Notes: a model not told the origin generated them from the sequence alone. Numbered from the stretch's first letter, positions 46,806 to 55,736 are shown. The stretch: 64,000 nucleotides of DNA from Alistipes sp. (GCA_031285345.1 JAITWI010000055.1:186001-250000), one strand, 5' to 3'. Translations and numbers: made by a program.

Positions 46806-47291
46806 ATGAAAAAAATGATTTTGATGGCCGTGGCGGCGTTCACGGCGATGTCGTGCGGCGGACAGTCGGGCGAAAAGTATCAGGAAATCGCAGGGCTCGA
46901 CACCCCCGAAGGAGTGGCCGGCGTCGCACTGTCGCAGGTGGTGGCCGAAAACGAGTACACCCTGCTGGACTTTTGGGCGTCGTGGTGCGCTCCCTGCATG
47001 GGCGAGGTGCCGTTCCTGACCGAGGCCTACGCGCAGTACAAACCCAAGGGATTCGAGATCTACGGCGTGTCGTATGACCAGGACGGCGAGGCGTGGCGCG
47101 CCGCCATTGCCGACAACGGCATGAACTGGGTGCACGTTTCGGCGCTCAAAGGTTGGGATTGCCCCACGGCGGCGCTCTACGGCGTGCGCTCGATTCCGCG
47201 CAACATGCTGATCGACAAAAAGGGCAACATTGTGGCCGAAAACCTGCGCGGAGAGGCGCTGGCCGCTAAACTCGCCGAGTTGTTGAAGTAG
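46806..47291 (+). CDS. TlpA-like thioredoxin-fold lipoprotein
   Basis: Lipobox TAMSCGG; LLDFWASWCAPCMGEVPFLTEAYAQY. Confidence 0.9.
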   Translation: MKKMILMAVAAFTAMSCGGQSGEKYQEIAGLDTPEGVAGVALSQVVAENEYTLLDFWASWCAPCMGEVPFLTEAYAQYKPKGFEIYGVSYDQDGEAWRAAIADNGMNWVHVSALKGWDCPTAALYGVRSIPRNMLIDKKGNIVAENLRGEALAAKLAELLK

Positions 47292-47310
47292 GGGTTTTTG
47301 ATGCTATGCG

Positions 47311-47338
47311 AAAGGGGGCGGAAATTTCCGCCCCCTTT
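47311..47338. terminator. Perfect 28-bp palindrome, bidirectional terminator between convergent genes
   Basis: AAAGGGGGCGGAAA|TTTCCGCCCCCTTT. Confidence 0.85.
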
Positions 47339-47396
47339 TGTTTTGTGCCACGTGGAGTTCTGTGCCACGTGGGTTATCTCCCTCCGAAGGTGACGC

Positions 47397-48008
47397 TTAT
47401 TTTGCCCCGCCAAAAGTAAAACTGACGGGAATGGGCACCGGAGAGGCGATCATGTGGCCGGCCACGTCGAACGTGGGACGGATGTCGAGCCTGACGGTGG
47501 AGGCCTCGCCGCCCGTGCCGATCAGGTTTTTCACCACACCGGTCACCGCGTCGCGGCTGTCGCCCCGCATCAGCGTCGCCACGTCGAACGCCATCGCCAG
47601 CGGCAGGGTGCCCGTCGCGCCCGGAGCCACGGAGAGTTTTTGGGTCACAGCCCCCCGCGTGAACTCTATGCCGTCGATCGACAGCGTGTAGTCCATGCCG
47701 CTGAGCATCGCCTCGGTCGCGTTGGGGTTTTTGACCGCGAGATTGACCGTCAGCCCCACCGGAATCGAGCTTGTGCCGCCCGACAACAGGCCGAGGATCT
47801 TGGGGGTGTCCATGATAGACAGGCCGCGCGACAGGTCGATGCCCGCCACTTGTATGTGGGTGAGCGACTGGAACGAGTAGTCGCACTTAACCATGTTGTA
47901 CGCCCCCTGAGCCTGACGTTTGAGCACGTCGCAGGAGGTTGTCACGCCGGCGGTGAGTGCCGTCGCGGCTGCGAGTGCCGTGATCACGATGAGTTTTAAC
48001 GCTTTCAT
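47397..48008 (-). CDS. LEA14-like (LEA_2) domain lipoprotein
   Basis: Lipobox TTSCD; VGLTVNLAVKNPNATEAMLSGMDYTLSIDG. Confidence 0.65.
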   Translation of the reverse strand: MKALKLIVITALAAATALTAGVTTSCDVLKRQAQGAYNMVKCDYSFQSLTHIQVAGIDLSRGLSIMDTPKILGLLSGGTSSIPVGLTVNLAVKNPNATEAMLSGMDYTLSIDGIEFTRGAVTQKLSVAPGATGTLPLAMAFDVATLMRGDSRDAVTGVVKNLIGTGGEASTVRLDIRPTFDVAGHMIASPVPIPVSFTFGGAK

Positions 48009-48011
48009 AAT

Positions 48012-49340
48012 TTACTCCGCTATAATCAGATAATAGTTCTTTTTGCCCTTTTGAACGAGCAGGTATTTGCCCGCGATCAGGTCGTCGGCCGTAACCACTC
48101 GCGCGGCATCCTCTACCTTCTCCTTGTTGAGCGACACGCCGCCACCGGCGACGAGTTTACGCAACTCGCCCTTCGAGGGGAATATCGGAGCCCGCTCGAC
48201 CGCCAAATCGACAAAACTCGTGCCTAAAACGTCGGCAACGGCGATCCGAAACGTCGGCACTCCCTCGAAAACGGCCAGCAGAGTCTCCTCGTCGAGTTTT
48301 TTCAGCGTTTCGGCCGTCGCGCCGCCGAACAGAATGGCCGACGCCTCGACGGCCTTTTCGTACTCCTCGCGCGAGTGGATCATCACCGTAACTTCTTCGG
48401 CCAGGCGTTTTTGCAGCGGGCGCAGATGCGGCGTGGCCTCCTGTTCGGCAATCAGCGCGTCGATCTGGTCTCGATCCAGCATAGTGAATATCTTTATATA
48501 ACTTTTTGCATCCTCGTCGCTGGTGTTGAGCCAAAACTGATAGAACTTATAGGGCGAGGTGTATGCGGGCGATAGCCAGATGTTGCCGCTCTCGGTCTTG
48601 CCGAATTTGGTGCCGTCGGCCTTTTTAATCAGCGGGCAGGTGAGGGCGTAGGCCTCGCCCTGAAGCTTGCGGCGGATGAGTTCGGTGCCGGTTGTGATGT
48701 TGCCCCACTGGTCGCTGCCGCCGAGTTGCAATCGGCAGTCCATCGTCTCGTAGAGGTGCAAAAAGTCGTAGCCCTGAACCAACTGATAGGTGAATTCGGT
48801 GAACGACATCCCATCGCCCTCGCCGCTGAAACGCTTCTTGACCGAATCCTTGGCCATCATGTAGTTGACGGTGATGAGCTTGCCCGTGTCGCGAATAAAA
48901 TCGAGGAACGACATTCCCTTCATCCAGTCGTAGTTGTTCACCATCACGGCGGCGTTGGGGATTTTGGCGTCGAAGTCCAACAATTTGGCGAGCTGTTTTT
49001 TGATGCCGTCCTGATTGTGTCTCAACGTGGCCTCGTCCAACAGGTTGCGCTCGGCCGATTTGCCGCTCGGGTCGCCTATCATGCCCGTCGCGCCGCCCAC
49101 AAGGGCTATCGGACGGTGGCCGCAGCGCTGAAAGTGGCGCAGTATCATCACCCCCACAAGGTGGCCGATGTGCAGCGAATCGGCGGTGGGGTCGATGCCC
49201 ACATAAGCGGTAGCGATGTGGGAATCCGCATTAACAGATTCCGACGAGGCCGCGCCCACTCCTTTGGCCAGATATTCTTCCGTTCCGGGCATCATGTCGT
49301 GTATCATTCCCCGCCAGCGGAGTTCTTCTACGAAGTTCAT
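48012..49340 (-). CDS. tyrS: Tyrosyl-tRNA synthetase
   Basis: [49 protein letters not shown] (KMSKS-like). Confidence 0.95.
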   Translation of the reverse strand: MNFVEELRWRGMIHDMMPGTEEYLAKGVGAASSESVNADSHIATAYVGIDPTADSLHIGHLVGVMILRHFQRCGHRPIALVGGATGMIGDPSGKSAERNLLDEATLRHNQDGIKKQLAKLLDFDAKIPNAAVMVNNYDWMKGMSFLDFIRDTGKLITVNYMMAKDSVKKRFSGEGDGMSFTEFTYQLVQGYDFLHLYETMDCRLQLGGSDQWGNITTGTELIRRKLQGEAYALTCPLIKKADGTKFGKTESGNIWLSPAYTSPYKFYQFWLNTSDEDAKSYIKIFTMLDRDQIDALIAEQEATPHLRPLQKRLAEEVTVMIHSREEYEKAVEASAILFGGATAETLKKLDEETLLAVFEGVPTFRIAVADVLGTSFVDLAVERAPIFPSKGELRKLVAGGGVSLNKEKVEDAARVVTADDLIAGKYLLVQKGKKNYYLIIAE

Positions 49341-49438
49341 AGTGTATGTCGATTTTTTAAAGTTTTTTGCTTTTGTCGCTGTAAAGATAGCGTTTGCGGC
49401 GCGAAAACACAAGTCGGACCGGTTTAATTGCCCGGCAG

Positions 49439-50278
49439 TTACTTTATTTTGAGGGTGTTCAGATAGGCTTTGCGCTCGGGCGTGACGCGGTAGCTTTCGC
49501 GCGCCTTTTGGATCGCCTTGTTGTGGACGAATCGAGAGAACACGGGGGCGCTTTGGTCGGGTTTTTGGGTTCCGGCGGGGGTATTGCTTTCGCCGTTTCG
49601 GTTTTTGCAGTCGTTGTGCGGGGTCGCCGATTCCAGCAGCGGAAGCGTCCGGTCGTAGTGTTTGACAAGTGCCACCGACAGCGCCCATGCGATCGCCATG
49701 TCGACGTAGTATTGACCCTGAGGAATTTCTGTCAGGTGTTCGAGCGTTGCGTCTATGTAATCTTCGTCCATGAAAAAACTCATCAGCAGGAGCACGAAGG
49801 TGCGCTTTTCGAACTCTCCCGGGGCGGTTTTCAGCGGCATGAAGTGGTGCAACACCTCGTCGCGGTGGCGGTTGAAAATCTTGAAACGCGAAATCACGAC
49901 GTCGACATGAGCCCAGCTGTCGAAGTGGGGAATGAGCGCGTCAAACAGCCTAAATACTTCGCTCATAGCCATTTTACGCGCACGCCGAGCCAACACGAGG
50001 CCATAGAGTAAAATTTCCTCGTGGGTCGGAGCTTGGGTGGCGGAGCCATCGCAATCACAGCCGTTGTCGGAACCTAAATCCAAATCACGTCCGGCCCCCA
50101 GACCCGCTTCCAGATATTCGGCGGCCTCGTCGCAGTCGGATAGTTGCGCGGCGAATCGGTGCAGGTCGGGCATGCGCACCCCAATAACGTTGTAGTTGGT
50201 GGCGCAGATGCGTTTGTTGAATTCGCGATACGGCGACCGGGTGTCGGCGATGGAGCGCAGGTGGGCTAATATATCCAT
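49439..50278 (-). CDS. DNA alkylation repair protein (AlkD-like HEAT repeat)
   Basis: [14 protein letters not shown]...; [16 protein letters not shown]...[20 protein letters not shown]. Confidence 0.8.
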   Translation of the reverse strand: MDILAHLRSIADTRSPYREFNKRICATNYNVIGVRMPDLHRFAAQLSDCDEAAEYLEAGLGAGRDLDLGSDNGCDCDGSATQAPTHEEILLYGLVLARRARKMAMSEVFRLFDALIPHFDSWAHVDVVISRFKIFNRHRDEVLHHFMPLKTAPGEFEKRTFVLLLMSFFMDEDYIDATLEHLTEIPQGQYYVDMAIAWALSVALVKHYDRTLPLLESATPHNDCKNRNGESNTPAGTQKPDQSAPVFSRFVHNKAIQKARESYRVTPERKAYLNTLKIK

Positions 50279-50331
50279 GATGGGCGGTGTTTTTGGAGAT
50301 ACTTGTTATGGGGCGCTTTCGGCTCTTTAAA

Positions 50332-52206
50332 TTATTCGATCTCCAGTTCGAGGGTTTTTCGCAAGTCGGTCAGGGCGGGATTGAGCTCGGTGAGGTGGCG
50401 CAGACGATCCTCCACGCGAACGGGCTTCGAGGGCTTTATCGACTCGTCGACAACGACCTGCAGTTCGAGGGCGCCGACCACTCCCGCCACCGTGGCCAAA
50501 AGCTGCAACGTCTCGGTGCGGAGGCGCATCACCTCGTCGCGAAGGGCGGTCGAGGCGACTCGGATCGTCACCGTGTCGCCCTCGGCGGTCATAGTCTCCC
50601 ACGCCACACCTATGCGCGGGCGTTCGCGGGCGAGTCGTTCGAGAAATTTTTCGCGATGGCGGTCGATCTTTTCCGCGGCGGCGGGGTCGGTGCTTTTTTC
50701 GGCTCTTTGCGAATCTTCGGCGGTCGGATCGGTCGTGCCTGTCGCGGTTCCGGCCATGATCTCGGAGAGCGGCCGGCCGGTGATGGTCGACGATAGGTGG
50801 TTCCCGGAGGTTGTCGGCTGTTGCTGTGGTGTTGTTGCGGGAACGGGAGCCGAAACGGGAGCGGGAGCGGGAAGCGGAGTGCTTGACGTGGACGCGGCGG
50901 CGGAGCTCTCGGTGGAGGTGGCCTTAGTAGCGGGGATGTCAGTGGCAGGGGTTTGGGCGGAGAGATTTTCGGCGGAGGCCTTCCCGACGGCGACACTCTC
51001 TGCGGCCGGGCTCCCAGCGGCGGGCCTTTCGGCGAGACCGGCATTGTGCCTCAGAGGCGGCAACGACACGTCGGGGGCTATACCGTCAGAGTTTTTTTTT
51101 TCACCCCCGTCCGGTGAGGCCAGGTTGCAGAGTTTCATCAGCGCCAGCTCGACCAACAGCCGCTGGTTTGTGGCGGAGTTGATTCGCCCGTCGATGTCGG
51201 CGCAGAGTGCTATGGCGCCGAACAAAAAGCCGGGGGCGCACCTAACCGCCTGCTCCAGATAGCGTTGCATGAGCGGGCCCGTGACGTCCAACAACTCGGC
51301 CGTTTTCGCGTTGCGCGCCACCAATAGGTCGCGCAGATGCGAACCCAGGCCCGACATGAAGGTCTGACCCGAGAACCCCAGGGCCAGCACACGGTCGAAC
51401 ATCAGCAGCACGGCGCCGTAGTCGCCCGCCGAAATCACGTCCACCACGTCGAAATAGGTGTCGTAGTCGAGAATGTTGAGCGACGTGGCCACCTCCTTGT
51501 ACTTCAGCGCGGGGCCGCAAAACGACACCGCCTTGTCGAACATGCTCAGCGCGTCGCGCATACCGCCGTCGGCCTTGCGGGCGATCAGGTTCAACGACTC
51601 CTCGTCGTAGGCGACGCCCTCCTCCGAGGCGATATGCTTCATGTAGTCCACCCCGTCCGACACCTTGATGCGGTTGAAGTCGAATATCTGGCAACGCGAC
51701 AAGATAGTCGGGATTATTTTATGTTTTTCGGTCGTGGCGAGGATGAAGATCGCGTGCGCGGGAGGTTCCTCCAGCGTCTTGAGAAACGCGTTGAACGCCG
51801 CCGCCGACAGCATGTGCACCTCGTCGATGATGTAGACGCTGTACCTGCCGAGTTGAGGCGGGATGCGCACCTGGTCGGTCAGGTTGCGGATGTCGTCGAT
51901 GGAGTTGTTCGACGCCGCGTCGAGCTCGTGGATGTTGAACGAGCGCCCCTCGTCGAAACCGCGGCAACTTTCGCACTCGCCGCACGCCTCGTAGTCGGCG
52001 CCCGGGTTCTGGCAGTTGATCGCTTTGGCGAAGATTCGCGCACAGGTGGTTTTGCCCACTCCCCGCGGTCCGCAAAACAGGTAGGCGTGAGCCAACTGGC
52101 CGCGGCCGATCGCGTTTTGCAGGGTGGAGGTGATGTGGTTCTGCCCCACGACCGAGCGGAAGGTGGCCGGGCGGTATTTGCGTGCGGAGACTATGAAATT
52201 TTCCAT
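50332..52206 (-). CDS. dnaX: DNA polymerase III subunit gamma/tau
   Basis: MENFIVSARKYRPATFRSVVGQNHITSTLQNAI; YLFCGPRGVGKTTCARIFAKAINC; zinc module CGECESCRGF; VYIIDEVHMLS. Confidence 0.95.
   Translation of the reverse strand: MENFIVSARKYRPATFRSVVGQNHITSTLQNAIGRGQLAHAYLFCGPRGVGKTTCARIFAKAINCQNPGADYEACGECESCRGFDEGRSFNIHELDAASNNSIDDIRNLTDQVRIPPQLGRYSVYIIDEVHMLSAAAFNAFLKTLEEPPAHAIFILATTEKHKIIPTILSRCQIFDFNRIKVSDGVDYMKHIASEEGVAYDEESLNLIARKADGGMRDALSMFDKAVSFCGPALKYKEVATSLNILDYDTYFDVVDVISAGDYGAVLLMFDRVLALGFSGQTFMSGLGSHLRDLLVARNAKTAELLDVTGPLMQRYLEQAVRCAPGFLFGAIALCADIDGRINSATNQRLLVELALMKLCNLASPDGGEKKNSDGIAPDVSLPPLRHNAGLAERPAAGSPAAESVAVGKASAENLSAQTPATDIPATKATSTESSAAASTSSTPLPAPAPVSAPVPATTPQQQPTTSGNHLSSTITGRPLSEIMAGTATGTTDPTAEDSQRAEKSTDPAAAEKIDRHREKFLERLARERPRIGVAWETMTAEGDTVTIRVASTALRDEVMRLRTETLQLLATVAGVVGALELQVVVDESIKPSKPVRVEDRLRHLTELNPALTDLRKTLELEIE
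51092..51101 (-). promoter_or_regulatory. dnaX: A10 slippery run inside dnaX (candidate programmed slippage site)
   Basis: Coding strand GGT GAA AAA AAA AAC TCT GAC; +1 A gives GAA AAA AAA AAA CTC TGA, -1 A gives ...ACT CTG ACG GTA TAG. Confidence 0.65.
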
Positions 52207-52237
52207 TGTTTGTCTTTGCCGTTGCTCATTGTTGCCA

Positions 52238-52330
52238 CAAAGGTAGTGAAAGCCGAGCGGAAATGCGAACTTGTTCGCGGATTTCCCGAGGCGCATACTA
52301 TCTTGGGCGAAGCCAAAGATAGCTAATTTT
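52238..52330 (-). repeat. Diverged copy of the dispersed promoter-bearing repeat upstream of dnaX
   Basis: aaaggtagtgaaagccgagcggaaatgcgaac resembles aaaggtagtgcaaggcgagcggtgatgcaaat at 63789. Confidence 0.5.
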
Positions 52331-52639
52331 TGACGAACCGAGCGCAATCGAATTGGGATTGCCGAGACACCGCTCGTATTAAATAATCGCAACGTCGTTA
52401 GAAGGAGGTGTGATTCGATCGCGGCAGAACAAACATTGGAGGAGCGGGTCGCATTTTGGCGATCTGCTCCTCCGGGTGTTTCATAATCAATACATTAGGA
52501 TATCGAAATGGTGTATATTGTCGATATTCGATCCTCCTTTTTCGATGTTTTAGAGCGCAATATTCGTGCCCGAATGGACGGCGAGTAAACTGTTTTTGCG
52601 CCGCTTGCATGGAGCCTTGCACGGAACAAAAAATCTTAC

Positions 52640-52647
52640 TACTTTTG
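52640..52647 (+). promoter_or_regulatory. -7 element TACTTTTG upstream of tRNA-Arg(TCT)
   Basis: Matches TAnnTTTG. Confidence 0.55.
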
Positions 52648-52667
52648 CAACCTCTGATTTTAACGAC

Positions 52668-52741
52668 GGTTCCGTAGCTCAGTTGGATAGAGCAAAAGCC
52701 TTCTAAGCTGTGGGTCGTGGGTTCGAATCCCGCCGGAATCA
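52668..52741 (+). tRNA. tRNA-Arg (TCT)
   Basis: GGTTCCG/CGGAATC acceptor, TAGCTCAGTTGGATAGAGCA D-arm, anticodon loop CTTCTAA, T-arm GGGTTCGAATCCC. Confidence 0.95.
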
Positions 52742-52895
52742 CCTGTCGATAGAAGAGTTGCGGCTACCGTCGTAACTCTTTTGCGTTTCGGCATATGCAA
52801 TTTCTTTCCAAGCGGAATGTTTTCTCGGCAGGGTTTCGGATATGCGGATACGAAAAGCGCGGAAATAATATTTCCGCGCCGGTTTGGATCGTGTG

Positions 52896-52969
52896 TGACA
52901 CCACCAGGACTCAAACCTGGAACCTTCTGATCCGTAGTCAGATGCTCTATTCAATTAAGCTATGGTGCC
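52896..52969 (-). tRNA. tRNA-Arg (ACG)
   Basis: Reverse complement GGCACCA...TAGCTTAATTGAATAGAGCA...CTACGGA anticodon loop...GGTTTGAGTCC...TGGTGTC. Confidence 0.93.
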
Positions 52970-53053
52970 TTGTCGCATCCGCACATTTCTATGAGAAGCG
53001 GGTGCAAAGGTAACTAAATTTTCAAGACAACAAAAGCCCGAGAGTAAAAAATA

Positions 53054-53473
53054 TTATTTTCCCGTCTTATCGGATGCCTCTTTCGCCAACAAATCGCGGA
53101 TCTCGGCGAGCAACGTCTGATCTACCGTAGGTGCGACGACTACCGCTCCTTGCTTGAGTTTCAGCATGTTGAGCAACTTGATCAACAGAAAAACGCACAA
53201 CGCGAGGATCATGAAGTCGAGGCAGGTTTGGATAAACGCACCATACTTCCACAGCACCGGCTCGGCACCCGAAGCGACCGCCCCCGGATTGAGCGTGACG
53301 GCCAGGTCGGCGAAATCGACCTTACCCAACAGCATTCCCAGCGGCGGCATGATGACGTCGCCCACCACCGACGAGATTATTTTTTGGAACGCGCCGCCGA
53401 TAATCACCCCGACCGCCATGTCCATCACGTTGCCCTTGAGGGCGAACGCCTTGAATTCCTGTAAAAATCCCAT
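53054..53473 (-). CDS. mscL: Large-conductance mechanosensitive channel MscL
   Basis: [46 protein letters not shown]. Confidence 0.95.
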   Translation of the reverse strand: MGFLQEFKAFALKGNVMDMAVGVIIGGAFQKIISSVVGDVIMPPLGMLLGKVDFADLAVTLNPGAVASGAEPVLWKYGAFIQTCLDFMILALCVFLLIKLLNMLKLKQGAVVVAPTVDQTLLAEIRDLLAKEASDKTGK

Positions 53474-53555
53474 AATATTTAGTTTTTCAGCGACGCAAGT
53501 TACAAAAAATGTGCACCGTTTCGGGTGAGCGTGTTGTTTTTCAAAAAAAGATGAC

Positions 53556-53563
53556 TACTTTTG
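53556..53563 (+). promoter_or_regulatory. -7 element TACTTTTG upstream of tRNA-Ser(GCT)
   Basis: Matches TAnnTTTG. Confidence 0.55.
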
Positions 53564-53580
53564 CGTCTCATTAACTCTCC

Positions 53581-53671
53581 GGAGGGGTGGGTGAGTGGCT
53601 GAAACCACCAGTTTGCTAAACTGACGTACGGGTTTACTGTACCGGGGGTTCGAATCCCCCTCCCTCCGCCA
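53581..53671 (+). tRNA. tRNA-Ser (GCT), CCA encoded
   Basis: GGAGGGG/TCCCTCC acceptor, GGGTGAGTGGCTGAAACC D-arm, TTGCTAA anticodon loop, long variable arm, GGGTTCGAATCCC T-arm, GCCA end. Confidence 0.95.
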
Positions 53672-53726
53672 ACAAAAAAGGACGCCTTTTTAGGGCGTCC
53701 TTTTTTGGTGGCGGAGGGAGGGGGAT
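53654..53726 (+). repeat. 18-bp inverted repeat of the tRNA-Ser 3' end enclosing its terminator
   Basis: atccccctccctccgcca (53654-53671) versus tggcggagggagggggat (53709-53726). Confidence 0.85.
53674..53706 (+). terminator. Terminator after tRNA-Ser(GCT)
   Basis: AAAAAAGGACGCC...GGGCGTCCTTTTTT. Confidence 0.85.
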
Positions 53727-53740
53727 CACCGAGCGAGCGG

Positions 53741-53784
53741 CGACCGTCTGCCGAAGGCTGGTGGAGCCATCTTGCGAGCGAGGT
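53741..53784 (+). repeat. tRNA-proximal repeat, copy 2 (44 bp)
   Basis: 35/44 identical to 27192-27235. Confidence 0.7.
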
Positions 53785-53818
53785 CATCCCAACCTTGGAT
53801 GTTTTCCCGAAAATTCAC

Positions 53819-53826
53819 TACCTTTG
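53819..53826 (+). promoter_or_regulatory. -7 element TACCTTTG 5 nt from dxs ATG (leaderless candidate)
   Basis: TACCTTTGccccaATG. Confidence 0.55.
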
Positions 53827-53831
53827 CCCCA

Positions 53832-55736
53832 ATGCACCCCACGGAGTACAAATACCTGCCTCTCGTATCGTCGCCCGAAGATCTCAAACGGCTCGCGCCG
53901 GAGGAGTTGCCTGCCTATTGCGACGAGGTGAGGCGCTTCATAGTCGAGAGCCTGGCGCGCAATCCCGGCCATTTGGCGTCGAGCCTCGGGGCGGTGGAGC
54001 TCACCGTGGCGCTGCACTACGTTTTCGACGCTCCGGCCGACAAACTTGTCTGGGACGTGGGCCATCAGGCCTATGCGCACAAAATAATCACCGGCAGGCG
54101 CGACGAATTCCCTTCGCTGCGCACGCTGGGCAGCATATCGGGCTTTCCGCGCCCGTCGGAGAGTTCCTACGACGCATTTACGGCGGGCCATGCGTCCAAC
54201 TCTATCTCTGCGGCGCTCGGTTTTTCGACGGCGGCCAAACTGCGGGGCGAAAAAAACCATGTGGCGGCTGTGATAGGCGACGGAGCGATGACGGGCGGTC
54301 TTGCGTTCGAGGGGCTCAACAACGCCGGCGTGTCTAAGAGCGACCTGTTGGTGGTGCTCAACGACAACCGCATGTCGATCGACAAGGGCACCGGCGCGCT
54401 CAAAGATTATCTGGTGGGCATCACCACGTCGAGGCGCTACAACCGCTTCAAAACCCGGGTGTGGAACCGTTTCCCGCCCGGCTCGCGCATCCACAACGCG
54501 CTCAAAAAGACAGCCAACGCCATCAAACACGGCCTGTTGCAGCAGTCGAACCTGTTCGAGAGTTTCGGATTTCGCTATTTCGGCCCGGTGGATGGCCACG
54601 ACGTGGTTTCGCTGGTCAAAATCCTGCGCGACCTGCGCGAAATAGGCGGCCCCAAGCTACTGCACATAATCACCGTCAAGGGGCGCGGATACGCCCCCGC
54701 CGAACTCGACCAGTCCGCGTGGCACGCCCCCGGCAAGTTCGACGCCGCCACGGGCGAGCGCACGAGGGGCGGAAACACCCGTTGGCAGGATATCTTCGGC
54801 GAAACCTTAGTGGAGTTGGCGCGTGAAAACGAAAAAATAGTGGGCATAACCCCCGCCATGCCGAGCGGTTCGTCGCTCAATATGATGATGGAGGCCATGC
54901 CCGAGCGGACGTTCGACGTGGGTATCGCCGAGGGACACGCGGTTACCTTCGCGGCGGGTCTGGCGGCGGCGGGCATGACCCCGTTCTGCACGATATACTC
55001 CTCTTTTTTGCAACGCGCGTGGGACAACGTGATCCACGACGTGGCTTTGGAGTCTCTGCCGGTGGTGCTGTGCGTCGACCGCGGCGGGCTGGTGGGTGAG
55101 GACGGCGCCACCCATCACGGGGTGTTCGACATTGCGGGGCTGCTGCCGGTTCCGGGTATGGTGATCGCCTCGCCGATGGACGGACGGCAGATGCGCGACC
55201 TCATGTACACCGCCTCGCGCGCGGGTCGGCCGTTCGTTATCCGCTATCCGAGAGGAGCCGCGCCGGGCACGCCGTGGCGGGGAACGCCCATGAACGAAGT
55301 GCCCGTAGGCAAGGGATGTAAACTTCGGGATGGCAATAATGTGGCTGTTCTGACGTTTGGTAGTGTGGGAAACTTCGCCGCCGAGGCCATCGACAGAATC
55401 GAAGCCGAAGCCGCCAAGACCGAAACAGAAACCGCAACTGAGGCTGCAGCCGTCGCCCACTACGACCTGCGTTTCGCAAAGCCGCTGGACGAAGATATTC
55501 TGCACGAGGTGGGCGAAAAATTCGCAAGAGTGATAACGGTCGAGGACGGCACGGTAATAGGCGGAGTGGGCAGCGCGGTGGAGGACTTCTTGTCGCGACA
55601 CGGGTACGCCACACGCGTCGAAAAGTTGGGCGTGGGCGACCGGTTCGTCCCCCATGGCACCCCGGCCGAACTCTACCGCCTCGAAGGTTACGACGCCGAA
55701 GGGATTTACCAGGCGATAAAACGAAATATAAAATAA
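53832..55736 (+). CDS. dxs: 1-deoxy-D-xylulose-5-phosphate synthase
   Basis: HLASSLGAVELTVALHYVFD; GDGAMTGGLAFEGLNNAG; VVLCVDRGGLVGEDGATHHGVFD. Confidence 0.95.
   Translation: MHPTEYKYLPLVSSPEDLKRLAPEELPAYCDEVRRFIVESLARNPGHLASSLGAVELTVALHYVFDAPADKLVWDVGHQAYAHKIITGRRDEFPSLRTLGSISGFPRPSESSYDAFTAGHASNSISAALGFSTAAKLRGEKNHVAAVIGDGAMTGGLAFEGLNNAGVSKSDLLVVLNDNRMSIDKGTGALKDYLVGITTSRRYNRFKTRVWNRFPPGSRIHNALKKTANAIKHGLLQQSNLFESFGFRYFGPVDGHDVVSLVKILRDLREIGGPKLLHIITVKGRGYAPAELDQSAWHAPGKFDAATGERTRGGNTRWQDIFGETLVELARENEKIVGITPAMPSGSSLNMMMEAMPERTFDVGIAEGHAVTFAAGLAAAGMTPFCTIYSSFLQRAWDNVIHDVALESLPVVLCVDRGGLVGEDGATHHGVFDIAGLLPVPGMVIASPMDGRQMRDLMYTASRAGRPFVIRYPRGAAPGTPWRGTPMNEVPVGKGCKLRDGNNVAVLTFGSVGNFAAEAIDRIEAEAAKTETETATEAAAVAHYDLRFAKPLDEDILHEVGEKFARVITVEDGTVIGGVGSAVEDFLSRHGYATRVEKLGVGDRFVPHGTPAELYRLEGYDAEGIYQAIKRNIK

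Noticed and set aside
53500-53787. ORF with ...GGGRGIRTPGTVNPYVSLANWWFQPLTHPSG...
   Set aside because: Translation of the tRNA-Ser gene on the antisense strand, a common spurious protein.
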